NCBI RefSeq assembly: GCF_008364825.1
Contig: NZ_VTTO01000006.1
Location: 62,001-126,000, forward strand
Length of the DNA stretch: 64,000 nt
Direction of reading: 5' to 3'
DNA from: Azospirillum sp. B21
Lineage (GTDB): Bacteria > Pseudomonadota > Alphaproteobacteria > Azospirillales > Azospirillaceae
Of the stretch, positions 25,350-32,818 are shown piece by piece. Position 1 is the first letter of the stretch, and each line of letters begins with the position of its first letter. The notes beneath the pieces are model-generated. The model had not been told where the DNA came from and did not search any database. It saw only the letters and a program-made list of their open reading frames with translations. The position numbers and the translations under genes were made by a program.

Positions 25350-26546
25350 TCAGCTCCTCCCCCCGGTGGCAGCATCTGCGGCCGTGGCGCTACCGCGGCG
25401 GCGGAACAGCGCCTCCACCTGTGGTTTGAACAGGTTTTCCATGGCACCGGCGAACAGGATGACCAGACCCTGGATGACCATGACCAGCTCGCGGTTGATC
25501 GTGGGGTATTCGAAGGACAGCTGGCCGCCGCCCTGCGCCAGAACCCCGAACAGCAAGGCCGCCAGAATGATCCCGACCGGATGGTTGCGCCCCATCAGCG
25601 CCACGGCGATGCCAACGAAGCCGACCCCGCCGGTGAAGTTCAGGATCACCCGGTGCTGCACGCCCAGGATCTCGTTCACGCCCACGAAGCCGGCCAGCGC
25701 GCCGGAGATCAGCATGGCGATAATGATGTTGCGCGCGGGCGAGATGCCGGCATAGACCGCCGCCCGCTCGTTGCGGCCGACGGTGCGCAGCTCGTAGCCC
25801 CAGCGGGTCCGGCGCAGGAACAGGTGGAAAAGAACGCAGCAGGCCAGCGCCCACAGGAAGGACAGGTTCAGCGGCGAAGCAGGGATGGTGATGCCGAACC
25901 AGCCCAGCGCCCGGTCCATCGACGGTAGCCAGACGCCGGGATCGAACTCTCGCGTTTCGGGCGACTGGCTGCCGGGGCGGATCAGCACGTCCACCAGCAG
26001 CCAGGTCATGATCGACGCGGCGATGAAGTTGAACATGATCGTCGTGATGACGATGTGGCTGCCGCGCTTGGCCTGCAGCCAGGCCGGGATGAAGGCCCAG
26101 GCGGCGCCGAACAGGGCCGACGCCAGGATCGCCAGCACCGCCACCACCGGCCAGGGCCAGCCGGTCAGCGCCAGCGCCACCAGCCCGGCGCCGAGCCCGC
26201 CCAGATAGGCCTGCCCCTCACCGCCGATGTTGAACAGCCCGCAATGGAAGGCGATGGCAACCGCCAGTCCGGTGAAGATGTAGCTGGTGGTGTAATAGAG
26301 GGTGTAGCCGATGGCCTCCGGGTATCCCAGAGCCTCCGTCAGCAGCAGCGACAGCACGTCCACCGGGTTCTCGCCGATCACCAGGATCACCAGCCCCGAC
26401 AGCACGAAAGCCGCGACGAGGTTGAGTACCGGCAGCAGCGCATACCCGACCCAGCCCGGCACGGCGCCCGGCTGACCCTTCCCCGACCCGCTCAGCAGCA
26501 CCGGCGTCTCCTGGATTGCCCCTTGCCGGGGATTCTTAACCGCCAA
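25350..26546 (-). CDS. Nucleoside ABC transporter permease (NupB/YufP type)
   Basis: 398 residues: an N-terminal cytoplasmic stretch of about 30 residues, then about ten membrane helices. GLFNIGGEGQAYLGGLGAG is the cytoplasmic-loop signature of YufP-type permeases. It is the first gene of the eight-gene minus-strand operon, so its upstream region (26547-26686) must contain the operon promoter. The absence of an ATPase and a binding-protein gene here is odd: in most genomes the order is binding protein, double ATPase, then these two permeases. Confidence 0.88.
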   Translation of the reverse strand: MAVKNPRQGAIQETPVLLSGSGKGQPGAVPGWVGYALLPVLNLVAAFVLSGLVILVIGENPVDVLSLLLTEALGYPEAIGYTLYYTTSYIFTGLAVAIAFHCGLFNIGGEGQAYLGGLGAGLVALALTGWPWPVVAVLAILASALFGAAWAFIPAWLQAKRGSHIVITTIMFNFIAASIMTWLLVDVLIRPGSQSPETREFDPGVWLPSMDRALGWFGITIPASPLNLSFLWALACCVLFHLFLRRTRWGYELRTVGRNERAAVYAGISPARNIIIAMLISGALAGFVGVNEILGVQHRVILNFTGGVGFVGIAVALMGRNHPVGIILAALLFGVLAQGGGQLSFEYPTINRELVMVIQGLVILFAGAMENLFKPQVEALFRRRGSATAADAATGGRS

Positions 26547-26686
26547 CCCCGCCGCTGACCAAGCATTTCGTCACGCCGAAAAGGCAAGAGGTCCTGAGAC
26601 TTGGAAGCGTCACAAAAGTCTTGCCGCAGCGCAGCATTCTGGCATGCCTCTTACCCATATTAGTTTTATGGTTATGGAGCATGCCC

Positions 26687-27019
26687 ATGCCGCTCGACCT
26701 GCCGCAGACCTTCCGCCACCATGTCTTCTGCTGCGCCCAGCAGCGCCCTCCCGGCCATCCGCGCGGCAGCTGCGCCGCCAAGGCCGCGCATCCGCTGTGG
26801 CAGCGGCTGGACCAGAAAATCCAGGGCAAGGGGCTCGCCGATGTGGGCATGGCGCTGACGGGCTGTCTCGGCTTCTGTTCCGCCGGTCCGCTGATGGTGG
26901 TGTATCCGGAGGGCATCTGGTACCGGCCGGAAACACCGGAGGACATCGACGAGATCGTCGAGTCGCATCTGGTCAACGATGCGCCGGTGGAGCGGCTGGT
27001 GATGGTTCTGACGCGGTGA
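26687..27019 (+). CDS. Thioredoxin-like [2Fe-2S] ferredoxin domain protein
   Basis: 110 residues. Conserved cysteines are arranged as in the thioredoxin-fold 2Fe-2S ferredoxins (NuoE-like/Shethna type): HHVFCCAQQRP then GSCAAK, and later GCLGFCSAGPLMVVYPEG. The WYRPETPEDIDEIVESHL helix is also typical. ATG 26687 was chosen because GGAG at 26676-26679 is seven bases upstream; an ATG two codons earlier sits too close to it. The protein is probably a stand-alone electron carrier of unknown partner. Divergent from the nucleoside operon. Confidence 0.85.
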   Translation: MPLDLPQTFRHHVFCCAQQRPPGHPRGSCAAKAAHPLWQRLDQKIQGKGLADVGMALTGCLGFCSAGPLMVVYPEGIWYRPETPEDIDEIVESHLVNDAPVERLVMVLTR

Positions 27020-27041
27020 GGGGAAGGCTTCGGCGAGGTTA

Positions 27042-27150
27042 GACCCCCACCCCAACCCTCCCCCGCTGGGCGGGGGAGGGGGTAAGTGCTTGATCGGAAG
27101 GCAGCGGCAGTCCCTCCCCCGCCCAGCGGGGGAGGATAGGTGGGGGTGTA
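27042..27150. repeat. REP-type palindromic element (two inverted arms)
   Basis: The left arm (27042-27082) contains CCTCCCCCGCTGGGCGGGGG, and the right arm (27111-27150) contains its reverse complement. Each arm is itself a hairpin, flanked by CACCCC-like and GGTGGGGGT ends that also pair. A pair of REP hairpins in inverted orientation about 30 bases apart fits a REPIN-type repeat. It lies between two same-strand genes. Confidence 0.75.
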
Positions 27151-27259
27151 ACCCCTCCAAGATCCCACGCCTACCAGACCTGCGGTTGCGGCATTGGGAC
27201 GCGGGCGAATTTGCCCATAATGTGGGCAGCCCCAGCCATTGCCGTTCCGAACCGATCCC

Positions 27260-28174
27260 ATGACCGACGCCGAGACCGCCGACCTGCTGCCTGCCGAGGC
27301 CGATTCGGTTCCCTATGCCGTCGGCTGCTTCCTTGGCGCGATCCTGCTGTTCGCGGCGATGGACACGCTGATCAAGTTCCTGACCGCCGACTACCCGGTG
27401 CCGCAGCTGATGTTCGTACGCTCGCTGGTCGCCTTCCTGCTGGTGGGCGGCTACACGCTGTGGCGGGGCGGCGGGATCGCGGCGATGCGGACGCGGCGGC
27501 CCTGGGGACATGTCTGGCGCGCCTTCGCCGGGCTGATCTCCATGGGATGCTTCTTCTATGCGTTCCGGGAATTGCCGCTGGCCGACGTCTATGTGCTGAG
27601 CTTCGCCGGGCCGCTGTTCATCACAGCTCTGTCTGCCCCGCTGCTGGGGGAGCCGGTGGGCTGGCGGCGCTGGGCCGCGGTGGTGGTCGGGTTCGGCGGC
27701 GTGGTTGTGATGGCGCAGCCGTCGGCCGGGGCGCCGCTGGTGCCGGTGCTGGTCGGGCTGTGCGCCGCCCTGTTCTATGCGCTGGCCGCTCTCGCCGTGC
27801 GCGGCCTGTCGCGGACGGAGACCAGCGCGTCGATCGTGCTCTATCTGCTGCTGACGACGACGGTGGTCAGCGGCGCGCTGACGGTTCCTGTCTGGACAGC
27901 GCCGACCGGCTTCGCACTGGGACTGATGGCGCTCGTCGGCGCAATCGGCGCCGGGGCGCAGGTGCTGCTGACCCAGGCGTTCCGCCGCGCGCCGCCGGCA
28001 GTGGTGGCGCCCTTCGAATATACCGGCATGGTCTGGGCCAGCCTGTTCGGCTGGATGGTGTTCGGCGACCTGCCGACCGCGCCGGTGTTGCTTGGCGCCA
28101 TGGTCATCATCGGCAGCGGGCTCTACATCCTGCATCGTGAAACGACGGTGGCGCGCCGCCGGCTGGGTTCTTGA
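27260..28174 (+). CDS. DMT-superfamily (EamA) transporter
   Basis: 304 residues with ten predicted membrane helices in two EamA repeats (about 18-150 and 165-300). GWRRWAAVVVGFGGVVVM ends the first repeat and TAPVLLGAMVIIGSGLYIL ends the second. Such proteins export amino acids, metabolites or purines; the substrate cannot be read here. ATG 27260 is preferred over an in-frame start seven codons earlier. The gene ends 40 bases before the TPP riboswitch, so it is not controlled by it. Confidence 0.88.
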   Translation: MTDAETADLLPAEADSVPYAVGCFLGAILLFAAMDTLIKFLTADYPVPQLMFVRSLVAFLLVGGYTLWRGGGIAAMRTRRPWGHVWRAFAGLISMGCFFYAFRELPLADVYVLSFAGPLFITALSAPLLGEPVGWRRWAAVVVGFGGVVVMAQPSAGAPLVPVLVGLCAALFYALAALAVRGLSRTETSASIVLYLLLTTTVVSGALTVPVWTAPTGFALGLMALVGAIGAGAQVLLTQAFRRAPPAVVAPFEYTGMVWASLFGWMVFGDLPTAPVLLGAMVIIGSGLYILHRETTVARRRLGS

Positions 28175-28213
28175 CAGGACAGGCCCGGCGGCGACACTCT
28201 CGCCGCCTGTTTA

Positions 28214-28309
28214 CGGCTGGGGTGCCCGTACAGACGCCGGATCGGCGGATGCGCGGGCTGAGACAACACCCATCGAACCTGATCCGGGTCATGCCGGCGA
28301 AGGGAGCCG
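28214..28309 (+). ncRNA. TPP riboswitch (THI element)
   Basis: All the conserved blocks of the thiamine pyrophosphate aptamer are present in order: GGGGTGCCCG, then GGGCTGAGACAACACCC, then GAACCTGATCCGGGTCATGC, then CCGGCGAAGGGA. The P1 stem closes perfectly: CGGCT at 28214-28218 with AGCCG at 28305-28309. The element lies 87 bases upstream of the LivK-like gene on the same strand. It should repress the livK/livH-like pair when TPP is plentiful. Confidence 0.96.
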
Positions 28310-28346
28310 ACCGGAACCCGACGGATCGCCGATAAATCGCCCCCGT

Positions 28347-28386
28347 CTCCTCCGCGTCGCTCCGCTTGCCGGCGCGTGTTGAGGAG
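28347..28386 (+). promoter_or_regulatory. Possible Shine-Dalgarno sequestering helix of the riboswitch
   Basis: CTCCTC at 28347-28352 is exactly complementary to the ribosome-binding site GAGGAG at 28381-28386, nine bases before the ATG at 28396. No T run follows a hairpin here. Translational control, as in many proteobacterial TPP switches, is therefore more likely than termination. Confidence 0.5.
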
Positions 28387-28395
28387 TTTTCGGTC

Positions 28396-29532
28396 ATGCG
28401 GCGTGCGCTTCCCCTTCTGATCGGCCTGCTGGCCGCATCGTCCTGTCTGTCGTCCGCCGCCCGGGCCGACGACTCGCTGTCCTTCCCGGTTCTGGTGCCG
28501 CTGACCGGCTTCCTGTCGCTGGAGGGAACCAGCCAGCGCAACGGCGCCGTCCTGGCGCTGAAGCAGACGCCGGCCGGCATCGCCATCGCGTCGGAGGTCG
28601 TCGACACCGGCACCTCGCCCGAGGCGGCGGTGACGGCGCTGGAGCGCGCGGCCGGCAGCGGCACGGTCGGGGCGGTCGCCGCCAGCATGCTCGGCACCCA
28701 GATGCTGGCGATGCTGCCGCTGGCGCAGGAGTTGAAGCTGCCGCTGGTCACCGTGTCGGGCACCGCCTCGATCACCGAGCAGGGCAACCCCTGGGTCTTC
28801 CGCTTCTTCCCCGGCGATGCCGTGACCAAGGCCGCCCACGCCCGCTATGTGGTGGAGGAGTTGGGCAAGCGGCAGCCCGCCGTCATCTACCAGACCACCG
28901 CCTATGGGCAGAGCGGCAAGACGCATCTCGACGCCGCCTTCAAGGCGCTGGGCGTCACGCCCGTCTTCGAGGAGGGGGTGGACCCCGCCGCCAAGGATCT
29001 GCTGCCGGTGTTGACCAAGGCGCTGGCCGCCAAGCCCGACGTGCTGGTGCTGCATCTGCATTCCGGCCCGACCGCGCTCCTGCTGCGGCAGGCGGCGTCC
29101 AGCGGGGTGGCGGTTCCCATCGTCGCCGGCTCCGCCATGCATCAGCCGAGCACCGCGGCCCTGCTGGAGCCGGCCGAGCTGAAGGGCGTCTGTGCCGAGA
29201 CCGCGGCCTCGCCCATCTCCGGCGACACGCCGGAGGTGAAGGCCTTCACCGACGCCTACCGCGCCGCCTTCGGCAAGGAGCCGGACGCCTTCGCGCTCGG
29301 CCAGTATGACGGCATGACCATGGTGCTGGAGGCGGTGAAGGCCGGCGCCCGTTCGCCGGATGCCATCCGCAAGGCTCTGTCGTCGGAAAGCTTCAAGGGC
29401 CTCGCCATGACCTACAAGTCCGACGGCAAGGGCAACATGGCCCATTCCGCCGTCATCGTCTGTTATGACGGGGCCAGCCGCGTGCCGACGGTGGTCAAGC
29501 GCTACGACAACCCCGCGCTTGCGGCGAAGTGA
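28396..29532 (+). CDS. LivK-like periplasmic binding protein under TPP control
   Basis: 378 residues. A signal peptide (MRRALPLLIGLLAAS... ending SSAARA) is followed by a type I periplasmic-binding fold (Peripla_BP_6): FPVLVPLTGFLSLEG at the start and VAASMLGTQMLAMLPLAQEL before the hinge region. ATG 28396 has GAGGAG nine bases upstream. It is four bases ahead of a LivH-type permease and behind a TPP riboswitch. By regulation it should bind thiamine, a thiamine precursor or a breakdown product rather than a branched-chain amino acid. By family alone the ligand would be an amino acid or amide, so the ligand call is inference. Confidence 0.88.
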   Translation: MRRALPLLIGLLAASSCLSSAARADDSLSFPVLVPLTGFLSLEGTSQRNGAVLALKQTPAGIAIASEVVDTGTSPEAAVTALERAAGSGTVGAVAASMLGTQMLAMLPLAQELKLPLVTVSGTASITEQGNPWVFRFFPGDAVTKAAHARYVVEELGKRQPAVIYQTTAYGQSGKTHLDAAFKALGVTPVFEEGVDPAAKDLLPVLTKALAAKPDVLVLHLHSGPTALLLRQAASSGVAVPIVAGSAMHQPSTAALLEPAELKGVCAETAASPISGDTPEVKAFTDAYRAAFGKEPDAFALGQYDGMTMVLEAVKAGARSPDAIRKALSSESFKGLAMTYKSDGKGNMAHSAVIVCYDGASRVPTVVKRYDNPALAAK

Positions 29533-29536
29533 GCGG

Positions 29537-30409
29537 ATGGCGGCGCTTCAACTGCTGGTCAACGGGGTGGCACTAGGGGCGGCCTATGCGCTGGTGGCGC
29601 TGGGATTCGTGCTGGTCCTGAACGCCACCTCGGCGGTGAATTTCGCCCAGGGCGATCTCGTCATGGCCGGCGGACTGTTGGCAGTGGCGCTGGCGCCGCT
29701 GATCCCGCTGCCGGGCATCGCCCTGCTGCCGGTGGTGCTGGCGCTGATGGCGGGGTTGGGCCTGCTGCTGGCGCTGATGGCCTATCTGCCGCTGCGCCGC
29801 CGGCCGCCGGTATCGGTCTTCATCAGCACCATCGCCATCGGCATCATTCTGCAGAACGGCGCCGCCATCCTGTTCGGACCGGAGCCGCGCGCCGCACCGC
29901 CGCTGTTCGGCGACGACACTCTTTACCTAGGCGGGCTGGCGGTTCCCGAGCAGTCGCTCGCCATCGTCGCGGTGGCGGCGCTGCTGATCGGCGCGCAGCA
30001 ATGGGTGTTCGCCCGCACGCAACTGGGACGCCGGCTGCGCGCAACGGCGCAGGACCCGGAAATGGCGCGTGCCTGCGGCGTGCCGGTCACCGCGATGATC
30101 CTGGTGACCTTCGCCATCGGGGCCGCCTGTGCCGGGGCGGCGGGGCTGCTGCTTGCCAACCGCTATTTCGTCACGCCGACCGCGGGCGGCGACCTGATTT
30201 TGAAGGCCTACATCGCGGTAACCATCGGGGGCTGGGGGTCGGTGCCGGGGGCTGTGGTGGGGGCGCTGCTGATCGCTCTGTTCGAGGTGGGGGTGTCGTC
30301 GGTGCTGTCGTACCCGGTGGCGCTGGGGGCGCTGTACCTGACGCTGCTGGCGATTCTGGTGTTGCGGCCGCAAGGCCTGTTCGGCGAAGCGGTTCGGCGC
30401 CGTGGCTGA
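29537..30409 (+). CDS. LivH-like ABC transporter permease under TPP control
   Basis: 290 residues, about eight membrane helices. It begins with the typical LivH pattern GVALGAAYALVALGFVLV and has SAVNFAQGDLVM and, near the end, ITIGGWGSVPGAVVGALL-like sequence (AVTIGGWGSVPGAVVG). It starts four bases after the binding-protein stop, so it shares the riboswitch leader. LivM, LivG and LivF do not follow. The only such genes in the window are the minus-strand LivM-LivG fusion and livF at 18.5-21.0 kb, which in turn lack LivH and LivK. Confidence 0.9.
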   Translation: MAALQLLVNGVALGAAYALVALGFVLVLNATSAVNFAQGDLVMAGGLLAVALAPLIPLPGIALLPVVLALMAGLGLLLALMAYLPLRRRPPVSVFISTIAIGIILQNGAAILFGPEPRAAPPLFGDDTLYLGGLAVPEQSLAIVAVAALLIGAQQWVFARTQLGRRLRATAQDPEMARACGVPVTAMILVTFAIGAACAGAAGLLLANRYFVTPTAGGDLILKAYIAVTIGGWGSVPGAVVGALLIALFEVGVSSVLSYPVALGALYLTLLAILVLRPQGLFGEAVRRRG

Positions 30410-30503
30410 GCGATCCTCGCCAAGCGTCCCGTCACCGCAACCCTCTCCCCTTGCAAGGGCTTTGCAATAGGCCTGGACGATGGTTGGGTGCGGTCGCTTC
30501 TGG

Positions 30504-30533
30504 GCCAGAACAGGACGGCAGTCCTGTCCTGGC
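30504..30533. terminator. Hairpin between convergent livH-like and pncB genes
   Basis: GCCAGAACAGGAC (from 30504) pairs with GTCCTGTCCTGGC around a GGCA loop, with one internal mismatch. No long T run follows on either strand. Its place between two convergent genes suggests a shared terminator. Confidence 0.45.
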
Positions 30534-30605
30534 TCTTGACATAGCCGGGCAAGAGTCCTCTAGGCGGGCGTGGCGGCATGCGGGCGCACACGTCGCGGTC
30601 GTGAC

Positions 30606-31799
30606 CTACCGTCGGAACAGGAACTCGCGGCCGACCTTTACGCGGCGTTCGCCGTCATACTCGATGATGTCGGCGGTGGCGTAGGTCTCGGTCCAGCGTT
30701 CGGGCAGGTAGCTGCCGGTGCCGATCACATCCACCGGCGCGTTGGCCTCCGCCATCAGGCGGCACTTGGCCGGGCCGAACCCGCTGCTGGCGACGATCTT
30801 CACCGCCGGGAAGCCGGCCTCGTCCAGCCTTTCGCGCACGTAATGGATCGCCGCGGCAGACACGCCGGTGCCGATCAGGTAGCGCAGCTGGGTCTCGTCG
30901 CGATAGCCGCGGATGGCGTGCGGCGCATGGCGCTCCAGCACGGCATAGGAGCCGGGGGGATCCAGCCCCTCGACGAAACGCCCGCCGGAGGTGTCGAGCC
31001 GCAGCGCCAGCTTGCCCTGGGCGGCCAGCTGCGGAAAGCGGCGGCAGACCTCCAGCCCGTCGGTGATTTCGCGGCCGAAATAATCGACCAGCACGGTCAG
31101 CGACAGGTCGGGGAAGGTCTCGTGGAACATCTCCGCCGCGCGCACGGTCGAACCGGCATAGCCGATCAGGGCGTGCGGCATGGTGCCCATGCCCTTCTCC
31201 TGCCCGAAATAGGGGGCGGTGGCGTCGGTGGCGTTGCCGATGAAGCCCTTGGCACCGACCTTGCGCTTGGCCCGGTCCGACCCGACGGAGGCGGCATAGG
31301 CCATCATCTCCGCCATCTCCGTTCCGGCGCAGTGGCGGGCGTCCATGGCGAGGAAGGCGACCTTCGGCAGGTCGGCGCACATGGTGAAGGCGTTATAGGC
31401 CGCGACGCTGGCGGGACCCAGCTTCTGCAGGATGATCGTCTCGCAATCGACCAGATGATAGAAGGAGCCGGTGACGTACATAATCGGCTCGCCGGCGCCG
31501 ACCCATTTGCCCTCGGGGTAGTTCAGTTCGATCTGGAACGTCGTGTTGCGCTCGCGCGCCACCGCCTCCAGCCAGTCCACCGCCAGACGTGGGGCGCAGA
31601 CCACCGGGCGCCGCATGAAGATGGCGTAGGTGACGGTCTTGTCGCCGAATTTGCCCACCGCTTCCCTGGTGCGGCGGAAATAGGTGTCCGTCCAGTCAGG
31701 AACCTGGGCGGAGGACGGGTTGAGGGCGGTCGGCCCTTTGCCGGCCATCCCGCTTCCCGCTGCCCGGCCGCCAACTGATCGGTTGTCGGTGCTGCTCAT
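30606..31799 (-). CDS. pncB: Nicotinate phosphoribosyltransferase family protein
   Basis: 397 residues from ATG 31799, which has GAGGG about eight bases upstream. It resembles the NAPRTase family, which makes nicotinate mononucleotide from nicotinate and PRPP for NAD salvage. Recognisable parts are DTYFRRT near the N-terminus, GSFYHLVDCET, DARHCAGTEMAEMMAYAA, GFIGNATDA and the phosphate-binding IVASSGFGPAK and GTGSYLP near the C-terminus. It stands alone, convergent with the riboswitch-controlled transporter pair. The neighbourhood is rich in vitamin and nucleotide salvage, which fits. Confidence 0.85.
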   Translation of the reverse strand: MSSTDNRSVGGRAAGSGMAGKGPTALNPSSAQVPDWTDTYFRRTREAVGKFGDKTVTYAIFMRRPVVCAPRLAVDWLEAVARERNTTFQIELNYPEGKWVGAGEPIMYVTGSFYHLVDCETIILQKLGPASVAAYNAFTMCADLPKVAFLAMDARHCAGTEMAEMMAYAASVGSDRAKRKVGAKGFIGNATDATAPYFGQEKGMGTMPHALIGYAGSTVRAAEMFHETFPDLSLTVLVDYFGREITDGLEVCRRFPQLAAQGKLALRLDTSGGRFVEGLDPPGSYAVLERHAPHAIRGYRDETQLRYLIGTGVSAAAIHYVRERLDEAGFPAVKIVASSGFGPAKCRLMAEANAPVDVIGTGSYLPERWTETYATADIIEYDGERRVKVGREFLFRR

Positions 31800-32031
31800 A
31801 CCGGTAACCCTCGCCTTCCGCCCCTGTCCGCGCCTGTGTCCGCGCATGGCTTTGCGATGCTTCGTTCTGGATGGCCCGGCCGCCGGACAGGGCAGCCGGC
31901 CGGTTGTGTTGGAATCCCAGCATTATACGCCCCGGGCGGGCGGGGGAAGAGGCTTCCCATCCTGGCAACCCGGAACGGATGGCAGCATTGCATTTTCCGG
32001 TGAGATTTCTGATGCCGACATCTACGGTGAA

Positions 32032-32131
32032 CAGATCAAATGCCGGTGATGTCGCCACGCAGATGCTGCAGCCTTTGTCCTGCTTCACCTGTCGCATTCA
32101 GAGAAAAACCAGATCAAATACCGTTATTTGA
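32032..32131. promoter_or_regulatory. Repeated AGATCAAAT boxes and inverted repeat upstream of a FliL-like gene
   Basis: CAGATCAAAT occurs at 32032-32041 and again at 32110-32119, each followed by a CCG-containing variant. The second copy overlaps a perfect inverted repeat, TCAAATA (32114-32120) with TATTTGA (32125-32131). The spacing and position, 66 to 165 bases before the ATG at 32197, suit an operator. The bound regulator is unknown. The surrounding 31848-32196 gap has no gene. Confidence 0.35.
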
Positions 32132-32196
32132 CCTACCACTTCCGCGCTTTTAAAGTCGTCGCACAGGTTTCGATCGCAACAGGGCGGCTGAACGGA

Positions 32197-32697
32197 ATGG
32201 CGAAGATGACCGCAACCGCCGAATCGGCTCCGTCCGCCCTGCCCTCCTTCGAAGGGACGGGGAACCGGATCGTTCTGGCGCTGATCGGGCTGATGCTCGC
32301 CTTCGCCGGCGCCGGGGTCGGCGGCGCCCTGCTGCTCCGCCCGGTCCCCGCCCAGGGGGCCTTCGCCGCTCCCCGAATCGGCATGGCACCAGCCCCCGCG
32401 GTCTACGCCGCATTGCCCACCCTGACCCTGACCCTGAACGACGGCCGCCGCCTGCAGGAATTGCGGCTGCGCGCAGTGTTGGAGTTCGACCCGGCGACGC
32501 CGTTGGAAACGGTCACCCCCCACCTGCCGCGCATCGCCGACGCCATCAGCCGGCGCCTGCTGGAGGTCGATCCGGCCGAACTGCAGGGGGCCGACGGGCC
32601 GGCCTATGTCAAGGACGCACTGCGCCACGTCGCCAACAAGACCATGCGGCCGTTGAAGCTTCGACAAGTGCTGATCCAGGATATGCTGCTGCGCTGA
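32197..32697 (+). CDS. FliL-like single-pass membrane protein
   Basis: 166 residues. One membrane helix (IVLALIGLMLAFAGAGVGGALLL, about residues 25-47) is followed by a periplasmic domain with the FliL pattern: beta strands LTLTLNDGRRLQELRLRAVLEFD, then helices with PHLPRIADAISRRLLEVD and a C-terminal LRQVLIQDMLLR. FliL stabilises the flagellar stator, but no other flagellar gene is nearby, so this may be a FliL-family paralogue with another partner. ATG 32197 is used; a second ATG lies three codons later. A second protein of the same layout is encoded at 38.5-39.0 kb. Confidence 0.7.
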   Translation: MAKMTATAESAPSALPSFEGTGNRIVLALIGLMLAFAGAGVGGALLLRPVPAQGAFAAPRIGMAPAPAVYAALPTLTLTLNDGRRLQELRLRAVLEFDPATPLETVTPHLPRIADAISRRLLEVDPAELQGADGPAYVKDALRHVANKTMRPLKLRQVLIQDMLLR

Positions 32698-32818
32698 CGG
32701 CGCGCTTCCCAACGCCCCTTGCCTCCCCATATCCTGCCGGACCACATCCGGCAGCCTCGTGACCGTTCGCGGGCTCCGTTCGTGGCGTTCAAGGGTCAAG
32801 TTGCGGAAGGAGACGGCC

